This document shows positions 38,564 through 47,186 of a stretch of DNA of 64,000 nt, piece after piece; position 1 is the stretch's first letter; the number at the start of each line of letters is the position of its first letter. The stretch spans positions 124,001 through 188,000 of the forward strand of contig CAVSWT010000010.1 in NCBI GenBank assembly GCA_963731745.1, read 5' to 3'. The translations under genes and the position numbers were made by a program. The notes under the pieces are model-generated. The model ran no database searches. It saw only the letters and a program-made list of their open reading frames with translations, and had not been told where the DNA came from. The DNA is from CAVSWT01 sp963731745. GTDB lineage: Bacteria; Bacteroidota; Ignavibacteria; Ignavibacteriales; Ignavibacteriaceae.

Positions 38564-39496
38564 TCATTTCCCTCTAATCGTCTCAAGTGCCGATCCTAGT
38601 TGTTTACTGTCTTTAATCACGATTGCATTTATTTCGTCCAATGTGCTCTTATATCCGCTTGCAGCTCTTCCTCCGGCAATTAAAGAAACTTTTGAAGGCA
38701 GCATTTTTTTTAAATTGATCAGGTCTTTATTTAGCTGAGGATCGTCATTTGGATAAACAATGCTTAGAGAAACAATTTTTGCATTTAAATTAACAGTTAC
38801 AGCCGCAATTTCTTCTACAGGCAAATTTGGTCCTAAATAAATAACTTTCCATCCCGCTGATGATGCTACAACTCCAACTATTAATGCTCCCAATTCATGT
38901 TCTTGTCCGCGAGGTGTGGCCGAAATAATTATTGGTGCATTTTGGGAAGGAGTATGCTGATCAATCAAATTCATCAGAAAAAATCTTATTACAGCAGAAG
39001 CTAAATGCTCATTAGCAATTCTTATATTTCCATCATGCCAAAGATCACCAACTTTGTAAATGAGAGGGACAATTAAATTTTCGATCAGGTGCGGCTGGCT
39101 CATTTTAGTGGATGCTTTTAATAGTAATGTTTCAAGACTCTTTCCATCATATTCTTTTATAGCATCAATACAAAGCCGGAGAAGTGTTTCTGTGTCAGCA
39201 AGAACTTCATCAGAATAAATTTTATCATTGGTTGAATGAACGGGATTATTATCAAGCATGGAATTTAAGTCTGCTATTGACAATTTCGCAATACTCCCAA
39301 TATTATGTCCAATATTTACTGCTTTATTTAATAACCGAAGCTTTTCTATTTCTAAGTCAGAATAAAATCTACGATTAGAATCAGATCTTTGAGGAGTGAT
39401 GGCATTATATCGCTTTTCCCAAGCCCGAATTGTGTGTTCATTTATTCCCGTAATTGACGAAACAGCTTTTATCGAATATTTATTTTCAATTTCCAT
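38564..39496 (-). CDS. CarH/LitR-type B12-dependent photoreceptor transcription factor
   Basis: The 310-residue protein has a MerR helix-turn-helix (residues 7-75; HTIRAWEKRY), a helical bundle and a cobalamin-binding domain. W153 and E163-H164 form the Wx9EH motif that packs the adenosyl group in CarH. H154 equals the histidine that binds cobalt after photolysis. H200 in GQEHELG is the lower ligand, although Q198 stands where the usual motif has glutamate. Known CarH tetramers repress in the dark and fall apart in light. It is divergent from the carotenoid operon, and both promoters carry matching repeats. Confidence 0.9.
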   Translation of the reverse strand: MEIENKYSIKAVSSITGINEHTIRAWEKRYNAITPQRSDSNRRFYSDLEIEKLRLLNKAVNIGHNIGSIAKLSIADLNSMLDNNPVHSTNDKIYSDEVLADTETLLRLCIDAIKEYDGKSLETLLLKASTKMSQPHLIENLIVPLIYKVGDLWHDGNIRIANEHLASAVIRFFLMNLIDQHTPSQNAPIIISATPRGQEHELGALIVGVVASSAGWKVIYLGPNLPVEEIAAVTVNLNAKIVSLSIVYPNDDPQLNKDLINLKKMLPSKVSLIAGGRAASGYKSTLDEINAIVIKDSKQLGSALETIRGK

Positions 39497-39502
39497 TCTG
39501 TA

Positions 39503-39531
39503 AACATAATATGTTGTCTAATAATTGTCAA
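39503..39531 (-). promoter_or_regulatory. carH-like gene promoter with two 11-bp-phased operator repeats
   Basis: On the reverse strand TTGACA (39531-39526), 17 bp and TATGTT (39508-39503) form a sigma70-like promoter. GACA occurs at 39529 and 39518, exactly 11 bp apart, within TTGACAATTATTAGACAA. This differs by one base from the element in the divergent promoter. The predicted start site falls at or next to the ATG, so the mRNA may be leaderless. Confidence 0.7.
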
Positions 39532-39657
39532 GAATATTCTTCATTTTAAAAATATCAATAAAATCTGAGATTATTTAACAATCACTATAACATATTTATA
39601 TCACTATTGTTATAGAAATTTATTCGGTTTAATTTAAAATTAATTTTGATTTAATGC

Positions 39658-39707
39658 TTGACAAATATTAGACAATTCTGTATTATTGTTTAGACATTAT
39701 TTAGACA
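39658..39707 (+). promoter_or_regulatory. Carotenoid operon promoter and CarH-type operator array
   Basis: TTGACA (39658-39663), 17 bp and TATTAT (39681-39686) make a near-consensus promoter. GACA, usually as TTAGACA, begins at 39660, 39671, 39693 and 39704: spacings of 11, 22 and 11 bp. Thermus CarH binds tandem 11-bp direct repeats over the -35 region, so this array is a likely operator of the adjacent CarH-like protein. Confidence 0.75.
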
Positions 39708-39730
39708 AATTTATAAACAAAGGAGACCAT

Positions 39731-41464
39731 ATGAAAACATTTAGAGTAAGTTTTTTTGTATTACTTGCCATAATGCTAGTTAGTTCAATTTCTTTCTCAC
39801 AAACTGCTAGATTACAAGTAATTCATAATTCAGCAGACAAAGCAGCAGATTCTGTAGATATTTATTTAAATGGTACGCTGTTATTAGATAACTTCAAATT
39901 CAGGACAGCAACACCGTTTATCGATGCCCCTGCTGGTGTTTTATTAAACATTGGAGTAGCAGCCGCAAACAGCAGTTCTGTAAATGATACACTGAAAAAT
40001 TTTCAAGCTACATTAACGGAAGGTGAAAAATACGTTGCAATAGCCAATGGTGTATTAAACCCGGCAAATTATTCCGCAAACCCGGATGGGAAAAGTACGG
40101 CTTTTACGCTGTTCATAAAAGATATGGCGAGAGAATCAGCAGTTAATTCTTCAAAAGTTGATTTTTTTGTACTGCATGGTTCAACAGATGCCCCCACAGT
40201 TGATATAATTGCGCGAGGTGTAGGTAAGTTAGTAGATGATGCAGCATACGGCGACATTACATCATATCTTGAAGTTGATCCTACAGCCTATTCTTTAGAC
40301 ATTACTCCAGGAAGTGATAATAATACAGTTGTTACTTCTGTACTTGCAGATTTAAATGGATTGGATGGAGGAAGCGCAGTAGTGTTTGCATCTGGATTTT
40401 TAGATCCTTCCAGTAATCAAAACGGAGCTACATTCGGAGTTTTTGCAGCATTACCGAACGGTACAGTCGTTCAGTTTGAACCAACAGCGAGATTACAAGT
40501 TATTCACAATGCAGCTGACAAAGCAGCAAGTTCAGTGGATATTTATTTGAATGGGAATTTATTGTTAGATGATTTTGGTTTTAGAGAAGCTACACCTTTC
40601 ATAAATGCACCGGCAGGAGTGTTATTAAATATTGGTGTTGCTCCTCCAACAAGTTCTTCTGCAAGTGATACATTAAAAAACTTCCAAGTTACCCTTAATG
40701 CTGGTGGAACTTATGTTGCATTTGCAAATGGAGTTTTAGACCCTGGAATGTATGCATCAAATCCTGATGGGAAAAGTACAGCTTTTACATTATTTGTAAA
40801 AGACATGGCGAGAGAAGCTGCGCAAGACACTAGCAAAGTGGAGTTTTTCGTTCTGCATGGTTCAACTGATGCACCAACAGTTGATATAATTGCAAGAGGA
40901 GTAGCCACATTAGTTGATAATGCCAGTTATGGAGATATAACAGATTATTTAGCAGTTCCTGCATCTTCATACACTTTAGATATTACTCCGGGTGATGATA
41001 ATAATACGATAGTTACTTCAATTACAGCAGATTTAACCGGACTGGCAGGAGGAACTGCGGCAGTGTTTGCATCCGGATTTTTAGATCCTTCTAGTAATCA
41101 AAACGGAAGCGGGTTTGGTGTTTTTGCAGCTTTAGCAAATGGAACAGTAGTACAATTTGGCGGCTTAACTGATGTTAAAACTTCAGAAGTCAAAACACCA
41201 TCAAATTTTAATTTAGCTCAAAATTTTCCGAATCCATTTAATCCTTCAACTAAAATAGAATTCTCTTTACCTGTTAAGCAAGAAGTTTCATTAAAAGTAT
41301 TTAACCTATTGGGACAAGAAATTGCAACACTATTAAATAAAGAAATGAACGAAGGAACTTACAATCTAAATTTTGATGCAAGCTCTTTATCAAGTGGAGT
41401 TTATTTGTATCAGTTAAGAGCAGGGAATTTTGTTCAAACAAAAAAAATGACATTACTTAAGTAA
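39731..41464 (+). CDS. Surface protein with two DUF4397 domains and T9SS sorting domain
   Basis: The ATG at 39731 follows AAAGGAG and starts a signal peptide (FFVLLAIMLVSSISFS). An upstream in-frame TTG lies inside the promoter's -10 and is rejected. The mature protein is two tandem DUF4397 domains of about 220 residues, each beginning ARLQVIHN.ADKAA.SVDIYLNG. It ends in a type IX sorting domain (NLAQNFPNPFNPSTKIEF ... VQTKKMTLLK). DUF4397 function is unknown. It is the first gene behind the putative light-responsive promoter, 24 bp before crtI, an unexpected place for an exported protein. Confidence 0.88.
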   Translation: MKTFRVSFFVLLAIMLVSSISFSQTARLQVIHNSADKAADSVDIYLNGTLLLDNFKFRTATPFIDAPAGVLLNIGVAAANSSSVNDTLKNFQATLTEGEKYVAIANGVLNPANYSANPDGKSTAFTLFIKDMARESAVNSSKVDFFVLHGSTDAPTVDIIARGVGKLVDDAAYGDITSYLEVDPTAYSLDITPGSDNNTVVTSVLADLNGLDGGSAVVFASGFLDPSSNQNGATFGVFAALPNGTVVQFEPTARLQVIHNAADKAASSVDIYLNGNLLLDDFGFREATPFINAPAGVLLNIGVAPPTSSSASDTLKNFQVTLNAGGTYVAFANGVLDPGMYASNPDGKSTAFTLFVKDMAREAAQDTSKVEFFVLHGSTDAPTVDIIARGVATLVDNASYGDITDYLAVPASSYTLDITPGDDNNTIVTSITADLTGLAGGTAAVFASGFLDPSSNQNGSGFGVFAALANGTVVQFGGLTDVKTSEVKTPSNFNLAQNFPNPFNPSTKIEFSLPVKQEVSLKVFNLLGQEIATLLNKEMNEGTYNLNFDASSLSSGVYLYQLRAGNFVQTKKMTLLK

Positions 41465-41488
41465 AATATTATTCAAGAAATTAAAGTT

Positions 41489-42970
41489 ATGAAAAGTGCA
41501 ATAATAATAGGTTCAGGTTTAGGTGGATTGTCAACAGCATTACGTTTATCAAACGAAGGTTATAAAGTTACCATTTTGGAAAAATATAGATCAGCGGGTG
41601 GTAGACTGAATAGGCTTGTACTTGACGGCTTCAAGTTCGATATGGGGCCGTCATTTATGAGCATGACCTATGAATTGGAAGAATTGTTTAAAAGTATAAA
41701 TGAAGAAATTCCATTTGAGTTGGAGAAACTTGATCCAATTTACCAGGTGTTTTTTGAAGGTCAAAAAAATCCAAAGAAAGTTTGGAGTGATTTAGACAAA
41801 TTAGAAAAAGAATTCGCCAACATCGAACCTAATCTTAAAGAAAAGGCTGAAAAATATTTAAGCCGTGCAGCAGAATTTTTTAATGATACCGAACAAACTG
41901 TTGTTAAAACAAACTTCGACAGTAAGATGGAATACATTTTTAAGTTAAGCCAAGTTCCTTGGAAACATATTCCATATTTATTTAAAACAATTTGGGGAGA
42001 GGTTGAAAAAACTTTTCAGTCAAATGAAGTCAGAATTATATTTTCGCTTGTCGCCTTTTTTCTTGGAGCAACGCCATTTAAAACTCCCGCTATTTATTCA
42101 CTGTTGAATTATACCGAGCTTAAACATAATGGCTATTGGAGAATAAAAGGAGGCATGTACAGAATTGTTGAGGAGATATTAAATATTTTAGATAGAAGGG
42201 GAGTTCAAATCTACTTTGACACAGAGATAGTGGGAGTTGCAGATTCAAATGGAAAATTAAATGAACTTGTAGATCAATATGGTAAAAAATGGAACGCTGA
42301 TATTTTTATTGCTAATGCAGATGCAGCTTCATTTCGCGGTTCTGTTCTTAATAGAAAAAAATTCAGTCAAAATAAATTAGATAAAATGCATTGGACATTA
42401 GCACCATTCACAATTTATCTCGGAGTAAAAGGAAAGATCGACAGCTTAATGCATCATAATTATTTTTTAGGAAATAATTTTAAAGATTATGCAGATAAGA
42501 TTTTTACTTCTACCACTAATCCGCACAAACCATACTACTATGTAAATGTTCCATCTGTGAATGAACCTGATGCTGCACCTGAAGGTTGTGAAAATTTATT
42601 TATTCTTTGCCCCGTTCCAGATTTAAGATTCAAACCAAATTGGGATGATGCTCATCTGCTTGCTGATAATATTATTTCTGATCTTTCTAATCGAATCAAC
42701 TTTGATATTAAATCGAACTTAATGACAATGAAAATTATGACTCCCAGTGATTGGGAATCATCATTCAATCTATATAGAGGTTCGGGTTTAGGTTTGGCTC
42801 ATGATATCAATTTAGTTGGAGCTTTTAGGCCTTCTAATAAAGACGAATATTTCCCAAACTTGTATTATGTAGGTGCATCAACCACACCCGGTACAGGTTT
42901 ACCTATGGTTATAATTAGTTCAAAGCTAGTAACCGAAAGGATTTTAAAAGATGATACAACTATATCATAA
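41489..42970 (+). CDS. crtI: Phytoene desaturase CrtI
   Basis: CrtI desaturates phytoene stepwise to lycopene with FAD. The 493-residue protein has the N-terminal dinucleotide-binding motif IIIGSGLGGLSTALRL, EKYRSAGGRLNRL, FDMGPSFMSM, and the C-terminal FAD-binding region YYVGASTTPGTGLPMVIISSKL. The last 20 bp overlap crtB, the standard CrtI-CrtB pairing. A second desaturase of the same family at 45025 probably takes a later step. Confidence 0.93.
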   Translation: MKSAIIIGSGLGGLSTALRLSNEGYKVTILEKYRSAGGRLNRLVLDGFKFDMGPSFMSMTYELEELFKSINEEIPFELEKLDPIYQVFFEGQKNPKKVWSDLDKLEKEFANIEPNLKEKAEKYLSRAAEFFNDTEQTVVKTNFDSKMEYIFKLSQVPWKHIPYLFKTIWGEVEKTFQSNEVRIIFSLVAFFLGATPFKTPAIYSLLNYTELKHNGYWRIKGGMYRIVEEILNILDRRGVQIYFDTEIVGVADSNGKLNELVDQYGKKWNADIFIANADAASFRGSVLNRKKFSQNKLDKMHWTLAPFTIYLGVKGKIDSLMHHNYFLGNNFKDYADKIFTSTTNPHKPYYYVNVPSVNEPDAAPEGCENLFILCPVPDLRFKPNWDDAHLLADNIISDLSNRINFDIKSNLMTMKIMTPSDWESSFNLYRGSGLGLAHDINLVGAFRPSNKDEYFPNLYYVGASTTPGTGLPMVIISSKLVTERILKDDTTIS

Positions 42971-43802
42971 AACCAGTGCTGAAATAAGTAAAACTGTTAC
43001 TCAATTTTATAGCACATCATTTAGTTTAGGAATAAAAACTTTTCACAAAGAATTCCGCGAACCAATATATAATATTTATGGGTTTGTGAGGATTGCAGAT
43101 GAAATCGTTGATACATTTGACGGATATGATAAAAGCTGCCTGCTGAAAAAATTCCGGGAAGATACTGAGCATGCAATTAAAAATGGTATTTCAACAAATC
43201 CTATTCTGCATTCATTCCAGAGAACCGTTAAAAAATATAATATTGAATATGATTTGATTGATAAATTTTTAATAAGTATGGAAATGGATTTAACAAATTC
43301 ATCTTATGCTTCCAATGAATATGATAATTATGTTTACGGATCTGCAGAAGTGGTTGGACTTATGTGTTTGAGGGTGTTTGTGAAGAATAACTATGAGGCA
43401 TACGAAACTTTAAAACCGTATGCTAAGAAGCTTGGCTCAGCTTTTCAGAAAGTAAATTTTTTACGTGATATAAAAAGTGATATAGAGGAAAGAGGAAGAA
43501 TTTATCTTCCTGATGTGCATGAAATGATTGAAGTAAATGAATTCAATAAACAAAAATTTGAAGAAGAAATTAAGAAAGAATTTGATTATGCTTTAATTGG
43601 AATATTGAAACTCCCAAAAGGTGTAAAGCTCGGTGTATACCTGGCATATATTTATTATAGAACTTTGTTCAGTAAACTAAGCGGAAAAACTATAAATGAA
43701 ATTAAAAGAGAACGAATCCGGATTTCAAATATTGCGAAGGTCGGCTTGCTGATTAAATCGTATTTTAAGTTAAATATTTTTAATTGGGAGGTAAGTCCTT
43801 GA
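42951..43802 (+). CDS. crtB: Phytoene synthase CrtB
   Basis: CrtB condenses two GGPP to phytoene. The 283-residue protein has both magnesium-binding aspartate motifs of the squalene/phytoene synthase family: VRIADEIVDTFD near residue 45 and FLRDIKSDIEERGRIYLP near 165. The YVYGSAEVVGLMC stretch is also conserved. It overlaps crtI by 20 bp. Its TGA shares bases with the TTG start of the next gene (TTGA overlap). Confidence 0.94.
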   Translation: MIQLYHKTSAEISKTVTQFYSTSFSLGIKTFHKEFREPIYNIYGFVRIADEIVDTFDGYDKSCLLKKFREDTEHAIKNGISTNPILHSFQRTVKKYNIEYDLIDKFLISMEMDLTNSSYASNEYDNYVYGSAEVVGLMCLRVFVKNNYEAYETLKPYAKKLGSAFQKVNFLRDIKSDIEERGRIYLPDVHEMIEVNEFNKQKFEEEIKKEFDYALIGILKLPKGVKLGVYLAYIYYRTLFSKLSGKTINEIKRERIRISNIAKVGLLIKSYFKLNIFNWEVSP

Positions 43803-44362
43803 AAAGAATTTATTCATATATCTTCGCCGCTTTTATTCTAATTCAATCTTGTTCTTTAGCTAATGAATTAACTTCAAATCAAATTGACTCATTACGAAAT
43901 CTTTTATATGCAGGAATTGAAAGAGAAGCAGCATTAGATTCTTTAGAAAATTTAATTCAAAAATTACAGCAACAAAACGATTTAAAATCTGATCCTCTAT
44001 TGATTGCTTACGAAGGCGTATGCAAATCAGTTGAAGCAAAATACGATTTTTGGCCGTGGGATAAACTTGGTGCTGTTAAAGACGGCTTGAAGCAATTGGA
44101 TTCTGCTGTGAACCTTGACAGCACAAACATTGAAATTAGATTTTTACGTTTCGCAGTTCTTCATAATATTCCCTCAATTTTAGGATATTCTACAGAAGCC
44201 CAGTATGATGCTGAATTTTTGTATGCATTGATTATGAATTCAAAAAATCAAAAAGATAAATATTTAATTGAAAAGGTCGCAGAATATTTGATAAATAGTG
44301 AAAGACTCGACAATAACAAAAATAAAATTTTGGGTAAACTTTACAATTTGAGTTTGAAATAG
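43799..44362 (+). CDS. Uncharacterised secreted protein in carotenoid operon
   Basis: Start is TTG 43799, 9 bp after GGGAGG and overlapping the crtB stop as TTGA, giving about 187 residues. An upstream in-frame TTG lies in crtB. Residues 5-22 are hydrophobic and end in LIQSC, so a signal peptide or lipobox is likely. The rest is alpha-helical and TPR-like, with a conserved-looking core SAVNLDSTNIEIRFLRFAVLHNIPSILGYS. I recall similar proteins beside crt genes in other Bacteroidota, but no function is known. It is coupled to the lycopene cyclase by a 1-bp overlap. Confidence 0.75.
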   Translation: MKRIYSYIFAAFILIQSCSLANELTSNQIDSLRNLLYAGIEREAALDSLENLIQKLQQQNDLKSDPLLIAYEGVCKSVEAKYDFWPWDKLGAVKDGLKQLDSAVNLDSTNIEIRFLRFAVLHNIPSILGYSTEAQYDAEFLYALIMNSKNQKDKYLIEKVAEYLINSERLDNNKNKILGKLYNLSLK

Positions 44363-45049
44363 TGAGTGAATATTTAATTATAAATATTTTAATAGTAATC
44401 GTGCCATTGATTATGTCTTTTGAAAAAAAAATAAAATTCTATAAAAAATTCAATCAAGTGGCAATTTCAATTATGCTTGTCGGAATTCCATTTTTAATAT
44501 GGGATTCAATTGCAATTTCAAGAGGAGATTGGATGTTTAATCATAAATATATAATCGGAATAAATTTTTTTAATCTTCCAATTGAAGAAATACTATTTTT
44601 TATAACAGTACCTTACTCAATAATATTTCTTTATGAAACTTTTATTTATTATTTGAAGGGAAAGCCATCAAAATTTAAGAATGCCTATTTGGTGGGTTTA
44701 TCTCCGGTGTTAATCTTAACTGGATTTATATTCTTTCAACAGAATTATACTTTTACTGTTTTCATTTTTCTTGCAATAATATTTTGCATTAATTGGATTT
44801 TCAAAGCTTAATTTCATCAGGAATAAAAATTTTATTTACTTTATTTTAATTTCATTCATCCCATTCTTAATAGTAAACTATTTCCTAACCTCGCTGCCGA
44901 TTTTGGTTTATAATCCATCTGCAATTTGGGGTGAAAGATTTTTAACAATACCCCTGGAAGATTTTGTTTATTCCGTAAGCTTGGTTTTATCTTATTTGTT
45001 TACTTATGAACTAGCGAAAGAAAAATGGTTAAGAAAAAGTGCGCTATAA
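44362..45049 (+). CDS. Lycopene cyclase (CrtYcd-type membrane protein), frameshifted
   Basis: The protein has two lycopene-cyclase domains of the heterodimer type fused in one chain. The first has NLPIEEILFFITVPYS and is read from GTG 44362. The second has IPLEDFVYSVSLVLSYLFTYELA and is read in another frame up to a TAA at 45047-45049. Adding one T to the run at 44798-44801 joins them (INWI to FSKLNFIRN), giving about 229 residues, the normal size. The acidic pairs in PxEE and PxED are the proposed active site. It would cyclise lycopene to gamma- or beta-carotene. It overlaps the next gene by 25 bp. Confidence 0.85.
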
Positions 45050-46512
45050 TTGGCAGCGGCTTAGGAGGATTAGCTGCAGCAATTCGTTTATCTGTAATGG
45101 GATTTGAGGTTGATGTTTATGAAAAGAATTCATGTCCTGGCGGGAAAGCCGATCAAATACTAGAAAATGGATTTCGATTCGATTCCGGGCCGTCCGTATT
45201 AACTATGCCTTTTGTTTTGGAAGAATTATTCCAATCAGCCGGAGTACATATAAATGATTTTATTCAACTGAAAAAATTAGAAATAAACTGTAAATATTTT
45301 TATGATGATAAAACAATTATCAATGCTTATTCAGATCAAAAAGAATTTATTAATGAATTAGTAAACAAGACTTCTGAACAAGAAGAAAATATTTTAAAAT
45401 TATTCAACCAAACTAAGAATATTTATGAGCTGACTGCTCCAATATTTTTATTCAACAAGCTGTGGGAGCCAAAAGAAATATTTAACAAAAAGTCTTTAAA
45501 ATTATTTATGAAATTAAATAAGCCTGATTTAATGAGAACAATGCACGAATCAAATTCAAAATATTTAACCGATCCAAAAGTAATTCAACTTTTTGACAGA
45601 TATGCTACTTACAATGGTTCAAATCCTTATTCAGCGCCATCTGTTCTGAATGTCATTAGTCATGTTGAAAATGGGATTGGGGCATTTGTTCCAAAAAAAG
45701 GTATTCATTCAATAACTGAAGCGCTTTATGAATTAGCGTTAAAGTTGAATGTAAAATTTTATTTTGATCAGGATGTTACCAAAATAATTATTTCAAATAA
45801 TTCGGTTGAAGGAATTCAAATTAATAATGAAAAAATAGAATATGATTTTGTGGTCAGCAACGCAGATGTGAATTTTACAAGCAAGAATTTGTTGGGAATT
45901 TCTGATGTACAATCCAAACATGATCATGATTTAAAGGAACCTTCATCTTCAGCAATAGTTTTTTATTGGGGGATTAAAGGTTCACATAAAGATTTAGAAA
46001 TACACAACATCTTATTCTCTTCAGATTACAAAAAAGAATTTGAAGACATATTTATAAAAAAAATTATTCCGGATGATCCCACAATTTATATTTATTGTTC
46101 TTCAAAATTTAATAATGATGACGCGCCCGCAGGTTATGAAAATTGGTTCGTGATGATAAATACTCCTTACAATTCCGGCCAAAATTGGGAAGATGAAACT
46201 GAAAAGCTAAAAGAAAAAGTCATTATAAAGATTAAAAAAATTTTAGGTATTGATCTGACACAAAAAATTGTTTTTGAAAATACATTAACTCCAAAATGCA
46301 TAGAAGAAAAAACTAACTCTCTTAAAGGCAGCATTTATGGAATGTCGTCTAATTCAAAATATTCTGCATTCTTTAGAAAAAAAAATATTTCTTCTAAATT
46401 TAATCACCTTTATTTTGTTGGCGGGAGCGTTCATCCTGGCGGCGGCATTCCTTTGGTTTTACTCTCAGCAAAAATCGCAAGTGGTTTAATTTATAAACGA
46501 GAATTAAATTAA
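45025..46512 (+). CDS. CrtI/CrtD-type carotenoid 3,4-desaturase
   Basis: The 495-residue FAD-dependent desaturase has CAIIGSGLGGLAAAIRLS, EKNSCPGGKADQI, FDSGPSVLTMPFVLEELF and the C-terminal FVGGSVHPGGGIPLVLLSAKIA. The GGKADQ and GPSVLTMP variants resemble CrtD-like 1-hydroxycarotenoid 3,4-desaturases rather than true phytoene desaturases. CrtI is already present upstream and the CruF hydratase downstream supplies the 1'-hydroxy substrate, so a CrtD role is likely. Substrate is inferred. Confidence 0.85.
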   Translation: MVKKKCAIIGSGLGGLAAAIRLSVMGFEVDVYEKNSCPGGKADQILENGFRFDSGPSVLTMPFVLEELFQSAGVHINDFIQLKKLEINCKYFYDDKTIINAYSDQKEFINELVNKTSEQEENILKLFNQTKNIYELTAPIFLFNKLWEPKEIFNKKSLKLFMKLNKPDLMRTMHESNSKYLTDPKVIQLFDRYATYNGSNPYSAPSVLNVISHVENGIGAFVPKKGIHSITEALYELALKLNVKFYFDQDVTKIIISNNSVEGIQINNEKIEYDFVVSNADVNFTSKNLLGISDVQSKHDHDLKEPSSSAIVFYWGIKGSHKDLEIHNILFSSDYKKEFEDIFIKKIIPDDPTIYIYCSSKFNNDDAPAGYENWFVMINTPYNSGQNWEDETEKLKEKVIIKIKKILGIDLTQKIVFENTLTPKCIEEKTNSLKGSIYGMSSNSKYSAFFRKKNISSKFNHLYFVGGSVHPGGGIPLVLLSAKIASGLIYKRELN

Positions 46513-46523
46513 GAATTAATTGT

Positions 46524-47186
46524 ATGATTAAGGCGGATGAAAAATATTGGGCTAGAACTATATTCAATTTTTATATTGATAAACTGCTGAAGAAAAATTT
46601 CTCTCATTTTTATTCTGTAAATGAAATTGATTTTCCAAAAACGCAGGAATCAATATTAGTGACACCAAATCATTTTAGCTGGTGGGATGGTTTTTTTATC
46701 GATTACATATTAAGAAATGAAACAAATTTAAAATTAAAAATAATGATGCTTGAGGAGCAGTTGAAGCAATATTGGTTCTTTAGATATCTCGGAGCATTTT
46801 CAATTAATCTAAACAATAAAATTTCTATAAAAAATTCTATGAACTATGCTTCCAAATTGCTAAATCAAAAAGGCAATTGTGTTACAATTTATCCGCAGGG
46901 TAAAATTGATTCATTTCATAAAAGGCCCATAGAATTAAAAGATGGAATAAAATTACTTTTAAAAGATAATCCCGGAACCCAGGTTATTACAGTTGGTTTT
47001 GCTATTGATTTTGCAAATGAACAGAAACCATTTGCTGCAGTCAGATTTGGAAGGACGTTTCTGGCTGAGGAAATTCTTTTCGATTTTGACGATTATAAGA
47101 AATCGTTTACGAGTAACTTAAATTCCTTAAGCGAAACAATTTCAAACAGAAAATTTCATAAAGATTATTTCGACAATGATTCTTGA
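46524..47186 (+). CDS. PlsC-type acyltransferase, probably acting on the carotenoid glycoside
   Basis: The 220-residue protein belongs to the 1-acylglycerol-3-phosphate acyltransferase superfamily, with HX4D at H50-D55 (NHFSWWDG) and YPQGKIDSFHKRP matching the EGT/PEG-type block. Its position before a family 2 glycosyltransferase within the carotenoid operon suggests it esterifies the sugar of the carotenoid, as CruD does in green sulfur bacteria. A phospholipid role cannot be excluded. It overlaps the glycosyltransferase by 11 bp. Confidence 0.82.
   Translation: MIKADEKYWARTIFNFYIDKLLKKNFSHFYSVNEIDFPKTQESILVTPNHFSWWDGFFIDYILRNETNLKLKIMMLEEQLKQYWFFRYLGAFSINLNNKISIKNSMNYASKLLNQKGNCVTIYPQGKIDSFHKRPIELKDGIKLLLKDNPGTQVITVGFAIDFANEQKPFAAVRFGRTFLAEEILFDFDDYKKSFTSNLNSLSETISNRKFHKDYFDNDS

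Noticed and set aside
39686..39730. Upstream in-frame TTG start for the DUF4397 protein
   Set aside because: It begins inside the -10 element and would hide the signal peptide. ATG 39731 has AAAGGAG at proper spacing.
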